A DNA stretch of 14,820 bases from Zoogloeaceae bacterium (lineage in GTDB: Bacteria; Pseudomonadota; Gammaproteobacteria; Burkholderiales; Rhodocyclaceae): assembly GCA_031267345.1 (NCBI GenBank), contig JAIRZG010000032.1, forward strand, positions 1 to 14,820, written 5' to 3'. Each line of letters begins with the position of its first letter. Within the stretch, counting starts at the first letter, position 1. A program made the translations under genes and the position numbers. Positions 6,419-12,913 of this stretch are shown here, piece by piece. The notes beneath the pieces are model-generated. The model saw only the letters and a list, made by a program, of their open reading frames with translations. It had not been told where the DNA came from and ran no database searches.

Positions 6419-6858
6419 TGAAAGAATCGCCAGAACAACGCCGTTATGTCATGCGCGCCGTGCGCTCCCGTAACACGACGCCTGAACGGGCGGTGCGTCA
6501 GTTGTTGCGTAGCCAGGGCTTGAGCGGTTATCGTCTGCATCGGAAAGAACTTCCCGGAAAACCGGATGTCGCGTTTATGGGTCGTCGCAAGGTAATTTTC
6601 GTCCATGGTTGTTTCTGGCATGGGCATCATTGTCCACGCGGCAAGCGTATGCCTGTGAACAACGCGGAATATTGGCGTCACAAGATCGGCAGGAATCGGG
6701 AACGCGATCAAACATGCCTTGCCGAATTATCCCGTCTTGGCTGGTCTGTATTGATCGTGTGGGAATGCGAATTGCGCGATAAACCCGCGTTGATCGAAAA
6801 ACTCGTCCGGTTCGTGAACGAACCGTCGATAGATTCAAATCAACAACCCTGTTTCTGA
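6418..6858 (+). CDS. vsr: Very short patch repair (Vsr) endonuclease
   Basis: A 146-residue Vsr-family nicking endonuclease from ATG 6418; GTG 6415 is a one-codon-longer alternative. Visible family signatures are VMRAVRSRNTTPE near the N-terminus, GKPDVAF with the metal-binding aspartate D50, IFVHGCFWHGHHC (H63, H68), the YWRHKIGRNRERD block and VLIVWECEL. The residue equivalent to E. coli Thr63 is valine (V62), a substitution I believe is common in this family. Vsr nicks 5' of the T in T:G mismatches left by deamination of 5-methylcytosine, protecting the partner methyltransferase's sites from mutation. The start overlaps the methyltransferase stop by one base, so the two are probably co-translated and moved together. 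The length matches the family. Confidence 0.93.
   Translation: MKESPEQRRYVMRAVRSRNTTPERAVRQLLRSQGLSGYRLHRKELPGKPDVAFMGRRKVIFVHGCFWHGHHCPRGKRMPVNNAEYWRHKIGRNRERDQTCLAELSRLGWSVLIVWECELRDKPALIEKLVRFVNEPSIDSNQQPCF
6808..6825. repeat. Hairpin within the 3' end of vsr
   Basis: CGGTTCG (6808-6814) and CGAACCG (6819-6825) form a perfect 7-bp stem with a TGAA loop, 31 bases before the vsr stop codon. There is no following T-tract, so it is not a standard terminator. It may slow or stabilise the transcript at the end of the cassette, or simply be a coding coincidence. Confidence 0.3.
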
Positions 6859-6869
6859 AAACCTTGAGT

Positions 6870-6878
6870 TAAAAAATG
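6870..6878 (+). repeat. Direct repeat copy 2 (TAAAAAATG)
   Basis: This is identical to the 9-mer at 5102-5110. Its last three bases are the thioesterase start codon. Deleting 5102-6869 would place that start codon directly after the acyltransferase TAA and behind the GAGGAAAGG site, restoring a compact operon joint. Confidence 0.4.
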
Positions 6879-7298
6879 AGAACCCCGCAAAGCCGTTGGC
6901 AAAAAAGCGTGGAATTGAGCATTCCCTTTCACGATCTCGATCCGATGGAAATCTGTTGGCACGGGCATTATGTGCGCTATTTTGAACTGGCGCGCGTCGC
7001 CCTGTTGCAATCCATTGATTATGATTATCCGCAAATGCGGGAATCGGGCTATGCCTGGCCGGTGATTGAAGTGTTCATTCGCTATGTCCAGCCGCTCAAT
7101 TATCAGCAAAAAATTGAAGTCAAGGCGTTTTTGACGGAATGGGAAAACCGGCTCAAGGTCGATTACCTGATTCTCGATTGCGCCACAGAAAAATGCCTCA
7201 CCCGCGGGCATACCGTGCAGGTTGCGGTTGATATGCGTATACGGGAAATGTGTCTGGAAAGCCCCGCCATCCTTTTTGAAAAACTGGGTCTCAAATGA
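6876..7298 (+). CDS. 4-hydroxybenzoyl-CoA-type acyl thioesterase (hotdog fold)
   Basis: A 140-residue single hotdog-domain thioesterase. The N-terminal block FHDLDPMEICWHGHYVRYFE (18-37) carries the predicted catalytic aspartate D22 in the family pattern D-x-D-P-x-x-x-x-W-x-x-x-Y, followed by LAR. The length is normal for 4HBT/YbgC-like enzymes. In APE clusters such an enzyme (ApeK position) hydrolyses acyl thioesters, for release or editing of the polyene chain on the ACP. It follows vsr by 17 bases and has only a weak ribosome binding site (TTGAG, 6864-6868). Its stop overlaps the LolA-like start as ATGA, so it pairs with the pigment genes and not with vsr. Confidence 0.88.
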   Translation: MRTPQSRWQKSVELSIPFHDLDPMEICWHGHYVRYFELARVALLQSIDYDYPQMRESGYAWPVIEVFIRYVQPLNYQQKIEVKAFLTEWENRLKVDYLILDCATEKCLTRGHTVQVAVDMRIREMCLESPAILFEKLGLK

Positions 7299-7918
7299 AT
7301 ACTTTTATCATTGCTTTTGGACGCATCGCGGTCGTTCTGATGCTTTTTGCGGCGTCTCCGCTTTATGCCGCCGAAAATTTGTTGCAGGAAGTCGAAAGTC
7401 GACTGGCGCTCTCTCCGGTGATTCGCGGTGAATTCCAGCAAACCCGCAAGCTCGCTCAAATCAAAAAACCGCTGATTTCCCACGGTCGCTTTCTCGTCGC
7501 CAGAAACTACGGCGTCATTTGGGAAAACATCCGTCCCATGACGCAAATCACGCGCCTGACCCGCGATGAAATTCTCCAGACCGACGGCAAGGAAACGCTG
7601 ATGAAGCTCGACGCGAACAAGGAACCCGTGGTCAGAATCATCAATGGCATCCTGTTTTCGGTGCTTTCCGGCGACGTGGCGGCACTGGCGCAAACCTTTG
7701 ATTACAGCGGCCAGGTGGAAGGCAAAAACTGGCGGCTGGATTTCACCCCCAAAGACAAAGCCCTCGCCCGCCTGATTAAAGTCTTACGCCTGACTGGCGG
7801 GCGCGATATTGCCGGCGTGGAAATGGAAAGCGCCGCAAACGATGTCACGCGCATCGAATTCAAAGCGCAAACCTACGCGCAGGAACTTTCGGCGGAGGAG
7901 CAAAAACGCTTTGAGTGA
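7295..7918 (+). CDS. LolA-like periplasmic outer-membrane carrier protein
   Basis: A 207-residue secreted protein. The signal peptide has a hydrophobic core at about residues 11-20 and a likely type I cleavage after A25 (SPLYA/AENLL). There is no lipobox cysteine, so it should be soluble in the periplasm. The mature part has the LolA-family start pattern VIRGEFQQTRKLAQIKKPLI (42-61), then GRFLVARNYGVIWENIRP and ILQTDG. In APE clusters a LolA-like protein (ApeL position) is thought to ferry the pigment lipid toward the outer membrane. It overlaps the thioesterase stop by 4 bases. The MMPL exporter that usually follows is absent: the next gene is hsdM. Confidence 0.87.
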   Translation: MNTFIIAFGRIAVVLMLFAASPLYAAENLLQEVESRLALSPVIRGEFQQTRKLAQIKKPLISHGRFLVARNYGVIWENIRPMTQITRLTRDEILQTDGKETLMKLDANKEPVVRIINGILFSVLSGDVAALAQTFDYSGQVEGKNWRLDFTPKDKALARLIKVLRLTGGRDIAGVEMESAANDVTRIEFKAQTYAQELSAEEQKRFE

Positions 7919-7943
7919 TAATCTGTGACATTTGCCATATCCC

Positions 7944-7971
7944 TTGAAATTTTGCGCGCAAAACACATAAC
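7944..7971 (+). promoter_or_regulatory. Candidate promoter of the type I R-M operon
   Basis: TTGAAA (7944-7949) resembles a -35 box, and CATAAC (7966-7971, four of six matches) a -10 box, with a 16-base spacer. It lies 22 bases before the hsdM ATG at 7994, just outside the LolA gene. The spacer contains the perfect palindrome described separately. This is plausible because the R-M operon should have its own promoter, but the -10 match is modest. Confidence 0.3.
7950..7963. promoter_or_regulatory. 14-bp perfect palindrome, possible operator
   Basis: TTTTGCGCGCAAAA is a perfect 14-bp palindrome in the 75-base gap between the LolA-like gene and hsdM. It sits between the candidate -35 and -10 boxes, where a bound dimeric regulator would block transcription. 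No regulator gene is present in the window. Chance occurrence or a weak bidirectional transcript end are alternatives. Confidence 0.35.
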
Positions 7972-7993
7972 GCAACAGGAAGCCCCGATTCTG

Positions 7994-10363
7994 ATGAATA
8001 CCCACAGCCACCACGACCAAAGCCAGATCAAGTGGATCGCCGATTTTATCTGGAACATCGCCGACGACCGCCTGCGCGATGTCTATGTGCGCGGCAAATA
8101 CCGTGACGTGATCCTGCCCTTCACTGTGCTGCGGCGGCTGGATGCCGTGCTCGAACCCACCAAGCAGGCGGTGCTGGATCGCAAGAAGTTTCTCGACGCG
8201 CACAAAATGGCCGAGCAGGACGGTGCGTTGCGCATGGCGGCAGGCCAGGCGTTCTACAACACCTCCGAGTTCACACTGGCTCGGCTCAGGGCCAGCAGCC
8301 AGGCGCAGCGCCTGCGCGAAGACTTCATCGCCTACCTCGACGGCTTCTCGCCCAACGTCCAGGAAATCCTGACCAAGTTCAAATTCCGTGACCAGATTCA
8401 GACGCTGGTCGATGCCCACCTCCTCGGCTACCTGATCGAGGACTTCCTCAACCCAGAAATCAACCTCTCGCCGCTGCCCGTCAAAGATGCCGATGGGCGC
8501 ATCAAGCTGCCGCCGCTGGACAATCATGGCATGGGCACCGTGTTTGAGGAGTTGATTCGCCGCTTCAACGAAGAAAACAACGAAGAGGCGGGCGAGCATT
8601 TTACGCCGCGCGATGTCGTCAAATTGATGGCGAAATTACTCTTCTTGCCCGTGGCCGAGCGTATCCAGTCCGGCACCTATCTACTCTACGACGGCAGTTG
8701 CGGCACGGGCGGCATGCTGACCGTAGCCGAAGAAACCTTGCAGGAACTGGCTGAGGCGCATGGCAAGGATGTTTCCATCCACCTCTTCGGGCAGGAGATC
8801 AACCCCGAGACTTACGCCATTTGCAAGGCCGACCTGCTATTGAAGGGCGAAGGCGAGGAAGCCGAACACATCGTCGGCGGCGCGGACAAATCCACGCTGT
8901 CTGCCGACCAGTTCGGTCGCCGCGAATTTGACTTTATGATTTCCAATCCGCCTTATGGCAAGAGTTGGAAAACCGACCTCGATCGCATGGGCGGCAAGGC
9001 GGGTTTCAATGATCCGCGCTTCATCGTCAAGCACGGAGACGATGCCGAATTCAAGCTCATCACCCGTTCCAGCGACGGGCAGTTGATGTTTCAGGTGAAC
9101 AAGCTGCAAAAAATGAAACATCACACCGCGCTCGGCAGCCGCATCGCGCTGGTGCATAACGGTTCGGCGCTGTTCACCGGCGACGCGGGCCAGGGTGAAA
9201 GCAACATCCGCCGCTGGGTGCTGGAAAACGACTGGCTGGAAGCCATCATCGCCTTGCCGCTCAACATCTTCTACAACACCGGCATCGCCACCTACATCTG
9301 GGTGCTGGCCAACCGCAAGGCCACACATCGCAAGGGCAAAGTGCAGTTGATCAACGCCAGCGGGTGGTTCGCACCCCTGCGCCGCAACCTCGGCAAGAAG
9401 AACTGCGAGCTGGCCGAGGCCGACATCCAGCGCATTGTCGATCTCTACTTGGGCGGGGCGCAGGAAACCACCGAATCCAAGTGGTTCGACACGCAGGACT
9501 TCGGCTACTGGAAAATCACTATCGAACGCCCGCTGCGCCTGAAAAGCCAGTTGAAAACCAGCGCCATCGGGACGCTGCGCTTCGCCAGTGGAGATGAAGC
9601 CTTGCGCGCCGAACTGTGGGCCAAATACGGTGACAAGCTCTATACCGGTTTCGCCAAGCTCAAACCGGAGATCGAGGCTTGGCTGAAAGGCGATAGCGAG
9701 GACGAGGACGGCGGTGAAGACGACGGTGACGACAGTGCGCTCGCCAAAAAAGCCGTGCCGGAAAAGCGCCGCAAGAAGCTGCTGGACGCCGCGACATGGC
9801 AGCGCGACAAAGCGCTGGTAGAACTGGCGCTGCTGGCGCAAAAGGAATTGGGCGATGCCGTGTTCGACGACCACAACATCTTCCGCGACAAGTTCGACGC
9901 GGCGATGAAGGCGCACGACCGGAAGCTTTCCGTAGCGGACAAGAAGGCCATCTTCAAGGCCGTGAGCTGGCGCGACAAAACCGCGCCGCCGGTCATCGCC
10001 AAGCGCCAGAAGCTCAAGACTAGCGACAACTTCGAGCCAGGTCTGGACGGGCGCGCGCAGGTAGGCGAAGGCAGGAACCGCGAAGTCGTCTGGTACGAAC
10101 CCGACACCGACCTGCGCGACACCGAGCAGGTACCCTTGAAGGAGCCGGGCGGCATTGAGGCGTTCTTTCGGCGTGAGGTGCTGCCGTACGCGAGCGATGC
10201 GTGGATCGACGGCGAGAAGACCCAGATCGGCTACGAAATCTCCTTCGCCCGCTACTTCTACAAGCCCGCGCCGCTGCGTTCGCTGGAGGAAATTCGCGCC
10301 GACATCCTGAAGCTGGATCAGCAGACCGAAGGCTTGCTGCATAAGATCGTGGGGGCGGCGTGA
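7994..10363 (+). CDS. hsdM: Type I restriction-modification DNA methyltransferase subunit HsdM (long form)
   Basis: A 789-residue N6-adenine methyltransferase subunit. The N-terminal HsdM helical region reads IADDRLRDVYVRGKYRDVIL. SAM-binding motif I is DGSCGTGGM (233-241; DPACGTGG is commoner), and catalytic motif IV is NPPY (318-321) in MISNPPYGKSW. It is longer than classical HsdM (about 500-530 residues): a C-terminal extension contains an acidic run at about 566-581, a basic KRRKK stretch and a terminal helical segment. Long HsdM forms like this exist, so this is probably a natural variant and not a fusion error. An upstream GTG at 7925 would add 23 residues across the palindrome; the ATG at 7994, with AGGAAG upstream, is preferred. 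The stop overlaps the hsdS start as TGATG. Confidence 0.93.
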   Translation: MNTHSHHDQSQIKWIADFIWNIADDRLRDVYVRGKYRDVILPFTVLRRLDAVLEPTKQAVLDRKKFLDAHKMAEQDGALRMAAGQAFYNTSEFTLARLRASSQAQRLREDFIAYLDGFSPNVQEILTKFKFRDQIQTLVDAHLLGYLIEDFLNPEINLSPLPVKDADGRIKLPPLDNHGMGTVFEELIRRFNEENNEEAGEHFTPRDVVKLMAKLLFLPVAERIQSGTYLLYDGSCGTGGMLTVAEETLQELAEAHGKDVSIHLFGQEINPETYAICKADLLLKGEGEEAEHIVGGADKSTLSADQFGRREFDFMISNPPYGKSWKTDLDRMGGKAGFNDPRFIVKHGDDAEFKLITRSSDGQLMFQVNKLQKMKHHTALGSRIALVHNGSALFTGDAGQGESNIRRWVLENDWLEAIIALPLNIFYNTGIATYIWVLANRKATHRKGKVQLINASGWFAPLRRNLGKKNCELAEADIQRIVDLYLGGAQETTESKWFDTQDFGYWKITIERPLRLKSQLKTSAIGTLRFASGDEALRAELWAKYGDKLYTGFAKLKPEIEAWLKGDSEDEDGGEDDGDDSALAKKAVPEKRRKKLLDAATWQRDKALVELALLAQKELGDAVFDDHNIFRDKFDAAMKAHDRKLSVADKKAIFKAVSWRDKTAPPVIAKRQKLKTSDNFEPGLDGRAQVGEGRNREVVWYEPDTDLRDTEQVPLKEPGGIEAFFRREVLPYASDAWIDGEKTQIGYEISFARYFYKPAPLRSLEEIRADILKLDQQTEGLLHKIVGAA

Positions 10364-11760
10364 TGCACCAGCTTCCTCGGCACACGCAATACAAGAACTC
10401 CGGTCTGCCGTGGGTTGGTGAGATTCCCGCGCATTGGCAGACGCGGCGCAATCGTTTTCTGTTCAGGGAAGTTGATCGCCGTTCGACGCATGGCGATGAA
10501 ACGCACCTCTCGATGAGTCAGGTTCACGGCCTTGTGCCGAGCAAGCACCTGAGCCGCAAAAGCCTTCAATCGGAAAATTACGCAGGCGGCAAGCTCGTGG
10601 CAGAACACGATTTGGTGCTCAATCGCTTGAAGGCGCATCTCGGTGTGTTCGCTCATGCCAAGCAAGCAGGCGTCGTCAGCCCGGACTACACCGTGCTCCG
10701 GCCAAAGGGCGACGCATCCGTCCGGTATTGCGAATTGCTTTTCAAGACACCGATGTATGTCGGAGAGTTCCGGCGGCGAACGAAAGGCATTGTCGAGGGC
10801 TTCTGGCGGCTCTACACGGATGACTTCTACAACGTGGCGGCGTTGTTGCCGCCACCGGAAGAGCAAGACCAAATCGTCGCCTACCTGCGCGCGCAGGACG
10901 CGCACATCGCCCGTTTCATCAAGGCCAAGCGCGAACTCATCGGCCTGCTCATTGAGCAGAAGCTCCGCATCATCGACCACGCCGTCACGCGCGGCCTCGA
11001 CGCGAATATTCGCCCCAAGCCTTCCGGCATCGAATGGCTGGGCGATGTGCCAGAGCATTGGGAAGTGAAGCCGCTCAAGCGTTGGGTGCGCCTGAACGCC
11101 AGCACACTCGGCGAAAAGACCGACCCGGATTTCGAGTTCCGCTACGTGGACATAGGCTCGGTGCAAACCGGGCGCTTGGTGAAGGAGCCGGAGCGCATCC
11201 GCTTCGAGGCCGCGCCGTCCCGCGCGCGCCGCGTCCTGCGCCGTGGCGACACCATCATCTCGACGGTGCGAACGTATCTGAAGGCCATCTGGTATGTCAG
11301 CCAAGATGCGGACGACCTGATTGCCTCCACGGGCTTCGCCGTGCTCACGCCCGGCAGCGGCGTGGAGCCGGAATATCTCGGCTACGTCATCCAGAGCAGC
11401 GTCTTCGTGAACCGGGTGACGGCCAACTCCATCGGCATCGCGTATCCCGCCATCGCGGAAACGGTGCTTGGGCGCTTCCCAGTGGCGCTGCCAACAACCG
11501 TGGCCGAGCAGCAAACCATCGTCGCGCGCATCAAGACCGAAAGTGCGCCGCTCGACGAAGCCATCGCCCGCGCCGAAGACGAAATCAAGCTCATCCGCGA
11601 ATACCGCGACCGCCTGATCGCCGATGCAGTCACCGGCCAGGTTGACCTGCGCGGCTGGCGACTTGGGCCGGATGATGTGGTCGACGACGATCTGGCTGCG
11701 CTGGGCGAAGATGACGGCGACAGCCCCGACGGGGAGGATGCCGATGGCGAAGAAAACTGA
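10363..11760 (+). CDS. hsdS: Type I restriction-modification specificity subunit HsdS
   Basis: A 465-residue specificity subunit with two half-repeats. Each half opens with a similar block: SGLPWVGEIPAHW (13-25) and SGIEWLGDVPEHW (221-233). Each target-recognition region ends in a conserved EQ-x-x-IV motif (PPPEEQDQIVAYL; VAEQQTIVARI), followed by a helical arm ending in ...IIDHAVTRGLD and ...LIADAVTGQVDLRG. The two recognition domains read the two halves of a bipartite site, which cannot be predicted. The last 30 residues are very acidic (DDVVDDDLAALGEDDGDSPD and beyond), and their codons also contain the ribosome binding site of the next gene. Start at ATG 10363, coupled to hsdM by a one-base overlap; GTG 10360 is an alternative. 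Confidence 0.93.
   Translation: MHQLPRHTQYKNSGLPWVGEIPAHWQTRRNRFLFREVDRRSTHGDETHLSMSQVHGLVPSKHLSRKSLQSENYAGGKLVAEHDLVLNRLKAHLGVFAHAKQAGVVSPDYTVLRPKGDASVRYCELLFKTPMYVGEFRRRTKGIVEGFWRLYTDDFYNVAALLPPPEEQDQIVAYLRAQDAHIARFIKAKRELIGLLIEQKLRIIDHAVTRGLDANIRPKPSGIEWLGDVPEHWEVKPLKRWVRLNASTLGEKTDPDFEFRYVDIGSVQTGRLVKEPERIRFEAAPSRARRVLRRGDTIISTVRTYLKAIWYVSQDADDLIASTGFAVLTPGSGVEPEYLGYVIQSSVFVNRVTANSIGIAYPAIAETVLGRFPVALPTTVAEQQTIVARIKTESAPLDEAIARAEDEIKLIREYRDRLIADAVTGQVDLRGWRLGPDDVVDDDLAALGEDDGDSPDGEDADGEEN
11731..11737 (+). promoter_or_regulatory. Ribosome binding site of the DUF1016 gene inside hsdS
   Basis: GGGGAGG lies 6 bases before ATG 11744 and is read in hsdS as part of its acidic tail. It decides the start of the nuclease gene, rejecting the upstream in-frame start at 11624. 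The two genes overlap by 17 bases. Confidence 0.6.
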
Positions 11761-12913
11761 CACTGGAACGGTGTCGCCGCTGGCGACACAATCCGCCGCG
11801 GCTCAGGCGCCGGACGCGCTGATGCAGCGCATCGTTCAGATTCTGGAAGCGGCGCGCGAACGAGTGGTTCGCACGGTCAATGCGGCCACCGTCACGGCCT
11901 ATTGGCTCATCGGGCGCGAACTGGTCGAGGCCATTCAACAAGGCGAACAACGCGCCGCCTACGGTCGATCCCTCATCACGCGGCTGGCCGAGCAACTGAC
12001 CGCCCGTTACGGCAAGGGCTTTTCAGCCAGCAATCTGGCGTATTTCCGCCAGTTCTACCTAGCCTACCCCGACAGGATTGCCGGGAAGATTTTCCACACA
12101 GCGTGTGGAAAATCTTCGGGCCAAGCGGCGCCGACGGAGATTCACCACCCGGTGGGCCACGAATCGTCCGTTCAGGATGCGCCTGTTTTCAACCCACAAC
12201 TGAGTTGGTCGCATTACCGCGCCCTCATGCGTGTGGACAAACCTGAAGCCCGCCACTTTTACGAACAGGAATGCGCCCGCGCCAACTGGTCGTTTCGCGA
12301 ACTGGAGCGGCAGATCAACAGCCTGTACTACGAACGCCTGCTTGCCAGCAGCGACAAAACCGGGATGCTGGCCGAGGCGGGAAAGGATACCGATGCGCTG
12401 CGCCCCATCGACGTGCTGAAAGACCCCTATGTACTGGAGTTTCTCGACCTGCCAGAGTCGCCGCGCCTGCGCGAAAGCCAGCTTGAAGACGCCATCATCA
12501 CCCGGCTTCAACAGTTTCTGCTGGAATTGGGACGTGGGTTTTCCTTCGTGGCGCGGCAGCAGCGACTGCGCTTTGATGACAAAGACTTCTATGTGGATCT
12601 GGTGTTCTACAACTATCTGCTCAAATGCTTTGTGCTGGTGGATTTGAAGATTGGCGAACTGACGCATCAGGACATCGGCCAGATGGACGGCTATGTGCGG
12701 ATGTATGAAGAGCAGCATCGCATTGAGGGCGACAACCCCGCCATCGGCCTGATTCTGTGCTCGGAAAAGAACGAGGCTGTGGCCCGCTATTCAGTACTGC
12801 ATGGGAGCCAACAGCTTTTCGCCTCGCGTTACCGCCTGACCTTGCCCAGCGAGGAAGAGTTGCAGCGCGAACTGCAACGCGAGCGCGCCTTGATCGAGAT
12901 GGAGAACACATGA
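11744..12913 (+). CDS. DUF1016/YhcG-type PDDEXK nuclease domain protein
   Basis: A 389-residue protein of the DUF1016 (YhcG-like) family. The N-terminal helical region has AYWLIGRELVEAIQQGEQRA and LTARYGKGFSASNLAYFRQF. A variable linker (about 110-150) precedes LSWSHYRALMRV and the C-terminal PD-(D/E)xK nuclease fold. The predicted metal-binding residues are D285 in DFYVDLVFY and D300-x-K302 in LVDLKIG, followed by QMDGYVRMYEE. The family is predicted to cut or process nucleic acid, but its role is not established. Here it is meshed into a type I R-M operon: its start overlaps hsdS by 17 bases and its stop overlaps hsdR as ATGA. A DNA-damage, accessory-defence or restriction-modulating role is inference. 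The linker contains a striking 15-bp-stem inverted repeat. Confidence 0.9.
   Translation: MAKKTDTGTVSPLATQSAAAQAPDALMQRIVQILEAARERVVRTVNAATVTAYWLIGRELVEAIQQGEQRAAYGRSLITRLAEQLTARYGKGFSASNLAYFRQFYLAYPDRIAGKIFHTACGKSSGQAAPTEIHHPVGHESSVQDAPVFNPQLSWSHYRALMRVDKPEARHFYEQECARANWSFRELERQINSLYYERLLASSDKTGMLAEAGKDTDALRPIDVLKDPYVLEFLDLPESPRLRESQLEDAIITRLQQFLLELGRGFSFVARQQRLRFDDKDFYVDLVFYNYLLKCFVLVDLKIGELTHQDIGQMDGYVRMYEEQHRIEGDNPAIGLILCSEKNEAVARYSVLHGSQQLFASRYRLTLPSEEELQRELQRERALIEMENT
12085..12117. repeat. Perfect inverted repeat inside the DUF1016 gene
   Basis: GAAGATTTTCCACAC (12085-12099) and GTGTGGAAAATCTTC (12103-12117) are exact reverse complements separated by AGC, making a 15-bp stem with a 3-base loop. 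It falls in codons of about residues 114-125 of the nuclease, in the variable linker between the two domains. A perfect 15-bp stem is unlikely by chance in coding DNA. It may be a small palindromic repeat captured in frame or a structured mRNA element. Confidence 0.7.

Noticed and set aside
5108..6858. Base composition as proof that the methyltransferase-vsr pair is foreign
   Set aside because: It looks less GC-rich than the hsd genes, but the neighbouring thioesterase and LolA-like genes look similar by eye, so composition does not separate it from its surroundings.
8837..10342. Long - strand open frame opposite hsdM (and a similar one, 10318-11763, opposite hsdS)
   Set aside because: Both mirror the biased codon use of clear hsd genes on the + strand, and neither translation has recognisable motifs.
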